NCBI GenBank assembly: GCA_963691715.1
Contig: OY829281.1
Coordinates: forward strand, 682,001 to 746,000
DNA length: 64,000 nt
Reading direction: 5' to 3'
DNA from: HXMU1420-13 sp963691715
GTDB taxonomy: Bacteria; Bacteroidota; Rhodothermia; Balneolales; Balneolaceae
Below, piece after piece: positions 54,400 to 63,455 of the stretch. Numbering within the stretch: the stretch's first letter is position 1; the number at the start of each line of letters is the position of its first letter. The position numbers and the translations under genes were made by a program. The notes under the pieces are model-generated. The model made no database searches and had not been told where the DNA came from. It worked only from the letters and a program-made list of their open reading frames with translations.

Positions 54400-55572
54400 G
54401 TGATTGATAAAGAAATAAAGTACTCATTTATACAAAAAGCGTTAGATCAACGTATTAGTGATCATCGTTTACGAAGTCTTACTTCAATTGAAAATTCTTT
54501 AAATAACGCTGAAATAGAAATCGATGGAAAAACATTCATCAATTTTTGTTCAAACGATTATCTAGGACTTGCATCACACCCTGCGGTTATTAAAAGATCC
54601 AAAGAATTTTTAGAAAAATATGGTGCTGGATCATCTTCATCTCGATTAATATCAGGTACATATTCTATTCATTCTGCTTTAGAAGAAAAGCTTACTTCTA
54701 CGTTTGGCTTTGAGTCTGCATTACTCTTTAATTCTGGTTTTCAAGCTAATCTGTCAATTATATCAGCCATAGTAGACCGAAATTCTTTAATCTTAATGGA
54801 CAAAAAATGCCATAATAGCCTTGTAAATGGTGCAATCTTAAGTAGGGCAACCATTAAAAGGTATCATCATAATGATGTAAAACAGTTAGAATCATTACTA
54901 GAGAATGCTAAAGGTATTAGCTATAATCGTGTTTTGATACTTACTGAAACAGTATTTAGTATGGATGGAGATTGTAATGCTCTTACCGAATTGATAGGGC
55001 TATCAAATAAATACAATGCGTTATTGTATTCTGACGATGCACACGCACTAGGCGTTCTTGGTGATAGGGGATTAGGTTTAAATTATATGAAAGATGGTAT
55101 TGATTTCAATCTCGGTACTTTTGGGAAATCTTTTGGAGGTTTTGGTGCTTTTATAGGTTGCTCAAAACTGATTAAAGAATATCTTATAAATTTTGCTGCA
55201 GGCTTTATTTATACTACCGCTTTACCTCCTGCAGTTATTGGTGGATTAGATGCCGCTTTAGACCTTATACCAACAATGAATAAAGAGCGAATGCATTTGT
55301 TTGATTTAATTCGATTATTTAAATCAGATTTAAAACATTCATATGAGATATTACATTCAGAATCACAAATTATCCCCATAGTAATAGGTTCAGAATTGAA
55401 AACTTTAAAACTATCAAAGCATCTACAAGACAATGGATTATGGGTATCATCTATACGGCCTCCTACAGTTGAAAAAGGTGCGTCGCGACTACGGATAACA
55501 TTTACTGCACTACATACAAAAGAACAAGTTAAATATTTGATTAAGACGTTAAATAATTGGTCAAATGATTGA
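54400..55572 (+). CDS. bioF: 8-amino-7-oxononanoate synthase
   Basis: The 390-residue fold-I PLP enzyme condenses pimeloyl-ACP with alanine. The PLP lysine is Lys243 in GTFGKSFGGFG; DDAHALGVLG supplies the Asp and His that contact PLP. FCSNDYLGLA and GAGSSSSRLISG are typical of the alpha-oxoamine synthase family, whose other members (KBL, SPT) are less likely given the neighbours. Start GTG 54400. Overlaps the next gene by 8 bases. Confidence 0.93.
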   Translation: MIDKEIKYSFIQKALDQRISDHRLRSLTSIENSLNNAEIEIDGKTFINFCSNDYLGLASHPAVIKRSKEFLEKYGAGSSSSRLISGTYSIHSALEEKLTSTFGFESALLFNSGFQANLSIISAIVDRNSLILMDKKCHNSLVNGAILSRATIKRYHHNDVKQLESLLENAKGISYNRVLILTETVFSMDGDCNALTELIGLSNKYNALLYSDDAHALGVLGDRGLGLNYMKDGIDFNLGTFGKSFGGFGAFIGCSKLIKEYLINFAAGFIYTTALPPAVIGGLDAALDLIPTMNKERMHLFDLIRLFKSDLKHSYEILHSESQIIPIVIGSELKTLKLSKHLQDNGLWVSSIRPPTVEKGASRLRITFTALHTKEQVKYLIKTLNNWSND

Positions 55573-56230
55573 AATTCATGCCTACCATGGATGGGGATTT
55601 AATGGAAAGTTCTGGGATAGATTAAAAGCAGAGTTCCCCGCTTCGATTCTTTTTAAAGCTGCAAATAGAGGGTACTTTGAAAAGCCGTATGAGCCTATAT
55701 TTTCAAGTGAATCGTCAATCAAAATTATATTCACCCATTCGTATGGCTTACATTGGTGCCCAAAAGAAAAAATTGGTAGCTGTGATTATTTAGTGATTTT
55801 TAATGGATTTAATGAGTTTCTTTCTGAAGATCGTTTTGAGAGAAAAAAAGAATTGAAAGTGCTCAACAAAATGCATGTTCAATTTCAAACAAAACCTTAT
55901 GCTGTTTTAAATGCATTTTATAATAATTGTTTTTATCCATACTCTCCAACAACATCTAGTCCAAAAATAATTGATAAATCATTGTTAGAAAGTGATTTAC
56001 AAGATTTAAATAAAACAAATTTTACATATTCAGAAGCGTTTAATATCCAAAAAATAGTTGTTTCTGGGTTAGAAGATCAGATTATTGCAAAGCAAAAGAC
56101 TAATGAGTTAATTGAGCATCTTAAGGTTACTGAATTCATGGAATATCAGGGCTATGGACATGCATTACCAATTACAAATTCGTCAAATTGTTGGTCGTAT
56201 CTGAGTAAGGTACTTCCTATTTTAAGGTAA
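55565..56230 (+). CDS. Alpha/beta hydrolase, candidate pimeloyl-ACP methyl ester esterase
   Basis: The 221-residue protein has the alpha/beta-hydrolase triad: Ser59 in THSYGLH, Asp171 in GLEDQI and His199 in GYGHALP. The oxyanion-side start HGWGFNGKFW matches BioH-type enzymes, but the elbow is T-H-S-Y-G, not G-H-S-x-G, and overall likeness to BioH, BioG, BioK or BioV is weak to my eye. It lies between bioF and bioC, overlapping bioF by 8 bases. BioC makes the methyl ester and an esterase must remove it, so this is the expected slot for that activity. Confidence 0.72.
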   Translation: MIEIHAYHGWGFNGKFWDRLKAEFPASILFKAANRGYFEKPYEPIFSSESSIKIIFTHSYGLHWCPKEKIGSCDYLVIFNGFNEFLSEDRFERKKELKVLNKMHVQFQTKPYAVLNAFYNNCFYPYSPTTSSPKIIDKSLLESDLQDLNKTNFTYSEAFNIQKIVVSGLEDQIIAKQKTNELIEHLKVTEFMEYQGYGHALPITNSSNCWSYLSKVLPILR

Positions 56231-56232
56231 GT

Positions 56233-57024
56233 ATGCGAATTAGTAAATCTTCCAGTAAACATATTGCTCATTCGTTTGGGCGTTCAGTAAAAAACTATCA
56301 TCAAAAAGCAGATATTCAACGAAAAGTTGCAGATGGTCTGGTTGCATCCATACGTCCTTGGAAAGATATTATTCCCCAGGGCCCTATTTTAGAAATTGGA
56401 TGTGGAACTGGTATTTTGACTGAAAAAATAATCTCTGAATTTCCTGCAAGAGATGTAGTAATAACAGATATTTCAGATCATATGCTCTCATTTACCAAAG
56501 AGAGAATTGGAACTAAGAGCAATCTGGAATATCAAATTCTTGATGTTGATCAGTTGATTGAATCAGATCCGAAATTTTCTTGTATAGTGAGTAATTTTGC
56601 AGTTCAATGGTTTTCCGATCCTGCTTTAGGTCTTGAAAAGTTAGGTAAACTCCTTTTACCTGGTGGGTTATTACTGGTAACTTTTCCAGGTAGTAATAGT
56701 TTTATTGAATGGTATGAAAAATGTCTTGAATTAGGATTACCTTACACAGCGAATTCATTACCTGAAGTGGAGGAAATGATCGTTAAGTTATCACTTGGTC
56801 CATTTCAAATCGATTATTATGAACATGATCTTCATCAAAAATTCCGAAAGTCCTTAGATTTTTTCAGGCATCTAAAAGAGATTGGAGCTGCTTATTCATT
56901 GACAGGCAAATCACTTAATAGCAAGCAGATAAAGCTATTAACTAATTATTGGGATAGTACAATTAGTCCTATATCTGTTAAATGGCATGTAGTTTATTTA
57001 GCTGCGAAAAAAGATATGATATGA
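56233..57024 (+). CDS. bioC: Malonyl-ACP O-methyltransferase
   Basis: The 263-residue SAM-dependent methyltransferase starts pimelate synthesis by methylating malonyl-ACP. SAM motif I is LEIGCGTGILTE (near residue 53), with VITDISDHML as the second acidic strand and SNFAVQWFSD, a motif characteristic of BioC, as motif IV. The N-terminal HSFGRSVKNYHQKADIQ is also typical. Its stop overlaps the bioD start as ATGA. Confidence 0.92.
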   Translation: MRISKSSSKHIAHSFGRSVKNYHQKADIQRKVADGLVASIRPWKDIIPQGPILEIGCGTGILTEKIISEFPARDVVITDISDHMLSFTKERIGTKSNLEYQILDVDQLIESDPKFSCIVSNFAVQWFSDPALGLEKLGKLLLPGGLLLVTFPGSNSFIEWYEKCLELGLPYTANSLPEVEEMIVKLSLGPFQIDYYEHDLHQKFRKSLDFFRHLKEIGAAYSLTGKSLNSKQIKLLTNYWDSTISPISVKWHVVYLAAKKDMI

Positions 57025-57650
57025 TTGAAATACCTAAACAGTTTTTTGTTGCTGGTACCGATACAGGTATTGGTAAATCTCTTGTTTCTGCAATGCTGAT
57101 GTCTAGTCTTGATGCAACCTATTGGAAACCTATTCAATCGGGACTTGATGAGGAGACAGATTCTGAATTTGTCCAAAGGGTGTCTGAAGTGGATGATTCT
57201 AAGATAATTGAGGAACGATGGAGGTTAACGGCACCGATGAGTCCTCATGCATCTGCAGATATTGATGGCGTATCTATAGGGCTTAATGATTTTAGTTTGC
57301 CCCAATTTACCACAAGACATATGATTGTAGAAGGAGCCGGAGGATTGCTTGTTCCTATAAATTGGCAGCATACTATGTTAGATCTTATTGATCATTTAGG
57401 CTTACCTGTTCTGTTAGTTGCTAAGAGTGGACTTGGAACGCTTAATCACACACTATTATCCTTGAAAGCACTTAGAGATCGAAATATAACTGTTTTTGGG
57501 GTGATTTTATCAGGCACTTATCATGATAGCAATAGAGAGACGCTTCGTCATTTTGGAGGGCTATCAATTTATGAGGTTGGATATTTTACATCAATAAATA
57601 GAAAAACATTGCAAAGTGCTTTCAGTCAGTTAGTTAGCTTAGAAAAATAA
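57021..57650 (+). CDS. bioD: Dethiobiotin synthetase
   Basis: The start is ATG 57021 (209 residues), overlapping bioC by four bases; the longer frame from 56982 is inside bioC. The P-loop is GTDTGIGKSL (near residue 12), followed by YWKPIQSGLDEETDSE with the catalytic Lys, and VEGAGGLLVPIN. It closes the ureido ring using CO2 and ATP. Its TAA overlaps the bioA ATG by one base. Confidence 0.94.
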   Translation: MIEIPKQFFVAGTDTGIGKSLVSAMLMSSLDATYWKPIQSGLDEETDSEFVQRVSEVDDSKIIEERWRLTAPMSPHASADIDGVSIGLNDFSLPQFTTRHMIVEGAGGLLVPINWQHTMLDLIDHLGLPVLLVAKSGLGTLNHTLLSLKALRDRNITVFGVILSGTYHDSNRETLRHFGGLSIYEVGYFTSINRKTLQSAFSQLVSLEK

Positions 57651-58930
57651 TGACACATAAAAATATTTGGCAGCCATTTACTATTTTAAAAGGGAGTCCT
57701 GATCCATTAAAAGTTATTTCTGGTAAAGGGGCTTACCTTACTCTTGAAGACGGTAGAAAAGTGCTTGACTGCATATCAAGTTGGTGGGTTAATTTACATG
57801 GTCATGGGAATCCCGTTATTGCCAAGGCTATTTATGAGCAAGCCCAGAAACTAGAGCATGTGATATTTGCAGGGTTTACGCATGAACCTGCAGAGAAATT
57901 AGCGGAAAAAATCACTTCTAAGCTCCCAAAAAATTTAAATAGAGTATTCTATTCAGATAATGGGTCTACGGCCATTGAGGTGGCATTAAAGGTGTCTTAT
58001 CAATATTGGCAGAATGTTGGTGAGAATAGAACTACCTTCATCTGTTTTGATGGTGCTTATCATGGTGATACCTTAGGAGCAATGTCGGTAGGAGAGCGTG
58101 GGAATTTCTTTGCTGATACCTTTAATGATCTTATGTTTGATGTTGAGGTAATACCTTTTCCAGAAACTTGGGATGGTGATATAGAAAGGGCAACAAAAGA
58201 AGATGCCGTTATTGAAAAATTAGAAGAACTCCTTGATGTTAATCCTTCTAAATATGCCGGTATAATCATGGAGCCATTAATTCAAGGTGCAGGAGGGATG
58301 CGAATGTGTAGTGAAGAATTTATTCAAAAAATTCATTGGGTAAATCGGCAATTTGATGTTCTTCTTATCTTTGATGAAGTGATGACTGGTTTTGGAAGAA
58401 CGGGTGATTATTTTGCATGTTTAAAAGCGCAAGTTGAACCTGATATAATTTGTCTAAGCAAAGGAATTACGGGAGGTTTTACTCCATTAGCAGCAACAGT
58501 TTGTAGTGATCATATATATAATACTTTTAATACGGATGATCCCTTAAAAACATTCTGGCATGCCCACAGTTATACCGGAAATCCAATAGGTTGTGCTGCG
58601 GGTTTAGCATCATGGGATTTACTAGTACAAAATGAAGAAAGATTTAAAAATTTAGAGCCTGTTCACTTAAAAAATATGGCTAAAATAGCCCATCACCCAA
58701 GGCTAAAGAACTTTCGTGTTAAAGGTACGATAGCTGCTGTAGATATAGTTAATGATGAAGAAGATGGATATTATAATTCCATTGCAACCTATATTAAAAA
58801 GGAATGTTTAGATCTTGGCTATTTATTTAGACCGTTAGGAAATACTTTTTATCTGATGCCTCCATACTGTGTTTCTAATGATGAAATTGATGGGATGTAT
58901 GCTGCTTTAGAGCAATTAGTAGGTAAATAA
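57650..58930 (+). CDS. bioA: Adenosylmethionine-8-amino-7-oxononanoate aminotransferase
   Basis: The 426-residue class III aminotransferase converts KAPA to DAPA. The PLP lysine is Lys271 in CLSKGITGGF; WWVNLHGHGNP near residue 50 is BioA-specific (substrate-gating region), as is IWQPFT at the N-terminus. GPFEPxxQG-like EPLIQGAGGM and FDEVMTGFGRTG are present. It ends the bio operon; no bioB follows within the window. Confidence 0.95.
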   Translation: MTHKNIWQPFTILKGSPDPLKVISGKGAYLTLEDGRKVLDCISSWWVNLHGHGNPVIAKAIYEQAQKLEHVIFAGFTHEPAEKLAEKITSKLPKNLNRVFYSDNGSTAIEVALKVSYQYWQNVGENRTTFICFDGAYHGDTLGAMSVGERGNFFADTFNDLMFDVEVIPFPETWDGDIERATKEDAVIEKLEELLDVNPSKYAGIIMEPLIQGAGGMRMCSEEFIQKIHWVNRQFDVLLIFDEVMTGFGRTGDYFACLKAQVEPDIICLSKGITGGFTPLAATVCSDHIYNTFNTDDPLKTFWHAHSYTGNPIGCAAGLASWDLLVQNEERFKNLEPVHLKNMAKIAHHPRLKNFRVKGTIAAVDIVNDEEDGYYNSIATYIKKECLDLGYLFRPLGNTFYLMPPYCVSNDEIDGMYAALEQLVGK

Positions 58931-58960
58931 GTTTGAAGGAAGAAAAATGTTTATCGATGT

Positions 58961-59947
58961 TTAAATAGTGCCATATGCTTTCAATATCTTATCCATCATT
59001 GCATTCGTTTCTTCTTTAATAATCATTCTTTTCGGATCGGCTTCAAACCATCGTAACGTTTTTTTTATGCCTTCCGAAAATGGAATAGTTGCGGTATAAT
59101 CAGGAACAAAACGTTTAATTTTAGAATTATCAAACAATCCACAATGGGATTTATCACCCCAAAGGCCATCTTTTTGACCTGGAATAATGTTATTAATAAA
59201 ATCGGTAGTTACATGAACGGCTTGGAGTTCTATACCAGCTGCATTTGCTACATGAGCATAAATCTGATTCCATGTTAACCATTCGTCGTTTGTTATATGG
59301 AAAGCTTCGCCAATAGCATTTGAGTTCCCTATTAAGCCATTAAAGCCTTTTGCAAAATCTTCTGAATGTGTTACCGTCCACAAAGAGGTCCCATCACCAT
59401 GAATGATTATTTTTTTGCCCTTTTTCATTCTGTCGATGATAGTGTATTCTTTCCAACCCCCAATTGCAACCGGAATCACAGTATCGTAGGTATGAGAAGG
59501 TCTAACAATTGTAATTGGGAAGTCTGATAGTTTATAAGCATTCATTAAAGCATGTTCACAATTAATCTTATCTTGTGAATATTTCCAATAGGGATTGAAT
59601 AATGGGGTTGATTCAGTAATTAAGGGGTGTAATGGTGGTTTTTGATAAGCTGAGGCTGTACTAATAAAAATATATTGCTTTGTATTTCCTGAAAATAATT
59701 CGATGTCTCTATGGATGTCTTTTATAGAAAATGCAATCCAATTTACGACTACATCCCATGTATGATCTTTTAGGATAGCTTTCACATGTTCTATGTTGTA
59801 AATATCTCCTATTAACGATGTAGCTCCGGGTAATTTTACTCCATTTGTTGCTCTATTTAATACATATAAATCGATACCATCATTTATCGCTTTGATGCTA
59901 CTAGCTCTGCTAATATTACCTGTTCCACCTATATAGAGAACTTTCAT
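58961..59947 (-). CDS. NAD-dependent epimerase/dehydratase family protein
   Basis: The 328-residue protein is an extended short-chain dehydrogenase. The N-terminal GGTGNISRASS is the NAD loop, and ISTASAYQ (Ser, Tyr region) with a downstream YWKYSQDK resembles the YxxxK site. Members act on nucleotide sugars or as isoflavone-reductase-like enzymes; the substrate is unknown. The start overlaps the rnd stop by four bases. Confidence 0.85.
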   Translation of the reverse strand: MKVLYIGGTGNISRASSIKAINDGIDLYVLNRATNGVKLPGATSLIGDIYNIEHVKAILKDHTWDVVVNWIAFSIKDIHRDIELFSGNTKQYIFISTASAYQKPPLHPLITESTPLFNPYWKYSQDKINCEHALMNAYKLSDFPITIVRPSHTYDTVIPVAIGGWKEYTIIDRMKKGKKIIIHGDGTSLWTVTHSEDFAKGFNGLIGNSNAIGEAFHITNDEWLTWNQIYAHVANAAGIELQAVHVTTDFINNIIPGQKDGLWGDKSHCGLFDNSKIKRFVPDYTATIPFSEGIKKTLRWFEADPKRMIIKEETNAMMDKILKAYGTI

Positions 59948-61131
59948 AATTTGTGTCCATCAGCGAAATATAGAGTAGCGTCGAGATCAAGTACTTTAGC
60001 ATATTGTAATATAATTTTCTTCTTGTAGCTCAGTATGTTATGGAAGTTACCTAAGATAATTTCTTTGATAATTTTATTGTTTAAAATCATAATTTTCACA
60101 TGTTCGCCATATTCTTTTTCAATTCCTTTTTGAATGGGTTTGAAAAAATTCTGTTTAGCAAATTTCACTTTCATTTCTGTTGACTTCCATTCTTGATATT
60201 CTTCTTTTGAAATACGTTTTGCCGCCCGTTTTCTAGAAGAAAGACCTAATTCTGAAGCTTCTTCGAGTGCAGATGTTACAGTAATATTTAATTCTTCAAG
60301 GAATATTGAATTTTTTGTGCTTTTATGATTTGATGAAATGGTTGCCCAATTAAATCTTTTCTCTGGAAACTTGGCTATCTCTGTTAATGTTTTTCTTTCT
60401 GAAATTTGATAGGGAGGACGATTAATTTCTTTAGCCTTGCGTTCTCTTAAATGTATTAATTTGGTTAACACATGCCATTGTATTTCGGTTAGATCAGCTT
60501 TGTATTTTTCTTTTAATAATTCATTTTGTTCTGCTTCTTGATGATTAATTGATTCAACGTGGTGCATTTCTTGATCCATCCATGATATAATATCTTTCTT
60601 CACCAGTTCAGACTTAAATTGAGTATAAATTAGAGGAAGGTAAATTACATCAAGAATAGCATATTCTATTTGTTCTACTTGTAGTGGTCGCTGAAACCAA
60701 TTACTTTGCTGTGAACTCTTCGAAATATGAATTTCAAGAATACGATGGATTAAATTCGCAAGTGAGCTAGGAGGGAAATTCAACAATTGAGCTGCTATTT
60801 GTAAATCAAAAAGATTTTTTGGAAAACAACCTAGAGAATGTAGCAGCCTTAAATCTTCCCCAAAAGAAAAAACAATTTTGATGATATCTGGGTTTTCAAA
60901 AATTCCAAAAATAGGTTGCAAATCAATTTCATCCACCAAAGGATCAATTAAGTAAGTGTTCGATCCATCATAGATTTGAATGAGACACAAATTAAATCCA
61001 TATCGATATCGGTTTTTATCAAATTCTAAATCAACGGATATAAAAGGTACTTTCTGTAATTGGATGACACACTCTTTTATAAGAGTGGATGTATCAACAT
61101 AAATAAAATTAGTTCTTTCATGGCTTCTCAT
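59944..61131 (-). CDS. rnd: Ribonuclease D
   Basis: The 395-residue exonuclease has the DEDDy 3'-5' exonuclease domain (about 20-190): SVDLEFDKNRYR (Asp, Glu), FSFGEDLRLLHSLG (Asp) and YAILDVIYL (Tyr-x3-Asp). An HRDC domain follows (about 220-300, ending in the KFPEKRFNW region). It matures tRNA and trims structured RNA 3' ends. Its end overlaps the downstream epimerase start by four bases. Confidence 0.92.
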   Translation of the reverse strand: MRSHERTNFIYVDTSTLIKECVIQLQKVPFISVDLEFDKNRYRYGFNLCLIQIYDGSNTYLIDPLVDEIDLQPIFGIFENPDIIKIVFSFGEDLRLLHSLGCFPKNLFDLQIAAQLLNFPPSSLANLIHRILEIHISKSSQQSNWFQRPLQVEQIEYAILDVIYLPLIYTQFKSELVKKDIISWMDQEMHHVESINHQEAEQNELLKEKYKADLTEIQWHVLTKLIHLRERKAKEINRPPYQISERKTLTEIAKFPEKRFNWATISSNHKSTKNSIFLEELNITVTSALEEASELGLSSRKRAAKRISKEEYQEWKSTEMKVKFAKQNFFKPIQKGIEKEYGEHVKIMILNNKIIKEIILGNFHNILSYKKKIILQYAKVLDLDATLYFADGHKL

Positions 61132-61342
61132 AGTTTGTGAGTATACTAAGAAAAGGTGTTATTTGTGCCCTTCAATTGCAAAAACTACCCATATACTTTA
61201 TGATTTTGATCGAGATGATATCAACTCATTCAATTCTAAACCAATTTCAAATTTTTGAAAAGGGTAAGAAACAATTTTAGTGATAAAATTAGACCGATAG
61301 CACTTTGTTAACTAGATCAAAATTTATAATAATAAGATATCA

Positions 61343-62224
61343 TCAACGATGATTTTCGTAGTTAAGTAGGGGTAATATATTTGATAATCTTGCTAATTTA
61401 GATTCACTATTATTAACATATGATGCATTTATAATAGATTCTAATTGCTTTGGCGTTCGAATGCCAACAAGGGCAGAAGCTATTATTGGTTGATTCAATA
61501 CAAACTGAATAGAGGAACTAAGCTCATTACCTAGGGTTGATAATTCTAATTGTAGCCTTTTTACTTGGTGTTTTGAATATCCAAGGTATGCTTTGGCATT
61601 TCTACCTACTAGTAACCCTTTAGAAAGGGTGCCGCGTGCAATCATGGAAACATTCTTCTGCATTAGTGCATCAATCATTTCTTCTTCAGGCCGGCGGTCG
61701 AATATGCTATATTGCATCATTACAGATACCATATTTGAGTTATCCAACCATTTACGGATTACATTTGGGCGAATAGATGATATTCCATATTCTCGAATTT
61801 TGCCCTGCTCTTTCAGTATTTCAAAAGCCTCTATGCTTTCATCTATTGGATCATCGATGGTTCCACCATGAAGTTGATATAGATCGATGTAGTCAGTGTT
61901 AAGCCTTTTTAGAGACTCTTCAACTGCGTATAAAATATATTTTTTTGTAGGATTCCAACGCCAGTTTGAATGTGTATCGGTCCATTCATTACCTACTTTG
62001 GTAGCTATTATTACTTTATTCCGAACCTCTTTGAGGGCTCGGCCAATTAGTTTTTCATTTTCTCCATACTGATATAAATCAGCGGTATCATAGAAGGTTA
62101 TTCCAGAATCAAAGGCCTGCTTTAAAAGAAGTTCGCTTTTTATGGATTTAACATCTAGAGACATACATCCGCAGCTAATTTCGGAAACATAAATGTTAGA
62201 GGTACCAAGCTTCCTTTTTTTCAT
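61343..62224 (-). CDS. Aldo/keto reductase
   Basis: The 293-residue TIM barrel has the catalytic tetrad: Asp/Tyr in FYDTADLYQYGENE, Lys in VIIATKVG and His in DLYQLHG. The IRPNVIRKW region and GIRTPKQLESI at the end form the NADP site. The substrate is not determinable. It stands alone, 211 bases from rnd. Confidence 0.94.
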   Translation of the reverse strand: MKKRKLGTSNIYVSEISCGCMSLDVKSIKSELLLKQAFDSGITFYDTADLYQYGENEKLIGRALKEVRNKVIIATKVGNEWTDTHSNWRWNPTKKYILYAVEESLKRLNTDYIDLYQLHGGTIDDPIDESIEAFEILKEQGKIREYGISSIRPNVIRKWLDNSNMVSVMMQYSIFDRRPEEEMIDALMQKNVSMIARGTLSKGLLVGRNAKAYLGYSKHQVKRLQLELSTLGNELSSSIQFVLNQPIIASALVGIRTPKQLESIINASYVNNSESKLARLSNILPLLNYENHR

Positions 62225-62311
62225 TTATTTCTGATTTATAAAATTTATACCTACTTAATCAAAGAAAAATTAAATACATTATACACACAATAAAATTGAA
62301 AAATACTACAG

Positions 62312-62665
62312 ATGAGCATTACAGAACTAATTATACTTGGAGCATTTGCAATGCCATTCTTATTGGTAGGTACATTTATTTTTGGATATTTTTACATCAA
62401 GAAAATTAATACCTCTGTTGAAAAAAATTCAAAATCCTTAAAAACAAATATGAAATCGTGGGAGAGTAAAATATCAAAAAGCTCGGACGATGTTAATGAC
62501 GTACAAAAAAGATTAGAGCATTTAGAAACTATTGTAACTAGTGAGCTATGGGATGAATTTCAAAAAAAGGGGATAGATTCAGATCTTGGGTTTTTAATTG
62601 ATGACACAGAAATTGAAATCTCAGAATCAAAAAAAGTTGAAAAAATGGCGAATAAAATTCGTTAA
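62312..62665 (+). CDS. Small membrane protein, PspB-like
   Basis: The 117-residue protein has one N-terminal membrane segment (about 6-31), then a coiled-coil region whose QKRLEHLETIVTSELWDE resembles the conserved end of PspB. An acidic tail of about 35 residues follows. PspB works with PspC in envelope stress, and a PspC-domain protein is encoded at 23553 in this window. The assignment is tentative. Confidence 0.6.
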   Translation: MSITELIILGAFAMPFLLVGTFIFGYFYIKKINTSVEKNSKSLKTNMKSWESKISKSSDDVNDVQKRLEHLETIVTSELWDEFQKKGIDSDLGFLIDDTEIEISESKKVEKMANKIR

Positions 62666-62834
62666 GTAATATTCTTTCTAAGGCATAAATTCTCATCAAA
62701 ATTATAGTGAGTTACTTCTCAGTCTTTTAGAAGAGGTTGTAAAGCAATATTCTTTGTTTGATTTTGACTATAGATAATACTGGAATACGATTTCCGTTCA
62801 TGTATATTAAATATTTTCAATCAATTTGCGAACA

Positions 62835-63365
62835 ATGTTTTTGAATTCCTTTCTTTCATTTTCTTTGTGTACAATTCTTCTTTTGACGGCATGCACTTCT
62901 ACTAGAATTTCTATGAATACTCCTTCGGAGCGTTCTATAAAAATGCTTAATAATGAAATGAATAATTCAACAACGAAAGTTTATTTGAAAGATGGGAAAA
63001 CATTAAAAAAAGGAACATTCCACATTATTTCGGATTCTTTAGTGCATGTTACGCCCAACTTGACAAAGAAGTATCATATTTCAAAAATAACATCCATTCG
63101 AACGGTTGGCAATCATTCATCTACAACATTAATAGGAATAAGTATGGTTGTAGGGGGTGTCATTATTTTTGATTCAGTAGTTGAAGAAGAAGTATTTTAT
63201 GCAAGCCCAAATCATTCACATAGAGAAGAAACGGATGATTCAGGTATTCTTAGTTTATCTGATCGCTTGAAGAGTAATTTATTGGGATCAGCTTTAAGTA
63301 TTTCTGGACTCATTATAGCCCTGAATGGTATAAAAAAAGCGACAAAAATCTATTCTTTTGATTAA
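62835..63365 (+). CDS. Lipoprotein of unknown function
   Basis: I choose ATG 62835 over TTG 62826; the lipobox LLTAC then lies near residue 20. After a linker of about 25 residues comes a small domain (about 45-90) that looks like an SH3-like beta barrel, and the end has two hydrophobic segments (about 95-115 and 147-165) that may insert in a membrane. I do not recognise a family. Confidence 0.68.
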   Translation: MFLNSFLSFSLCTILLLTACTSTRISMNTPSERSIKMLNNEMNNSTTKVYLKDGKTLKKGTFHIISDSLVHVTPNLTKKYHISKITSIRTVGNHSSTTLIGISMVVGGVIIFDSVVEEEVFYASPNHSHREETDDSGILSLSDRLKSNLLGSALSISGLIIALNGIKKATKIYSFD

Positions 63366-63455
63366 AAGTAGCTTGTTAGATTATTTTTATCATTAACAAA
63401 AACTCTTAACCAGTGTTTCAAAGAATTAGTGGGTTTGATTGTCCAATTCAGTTAG

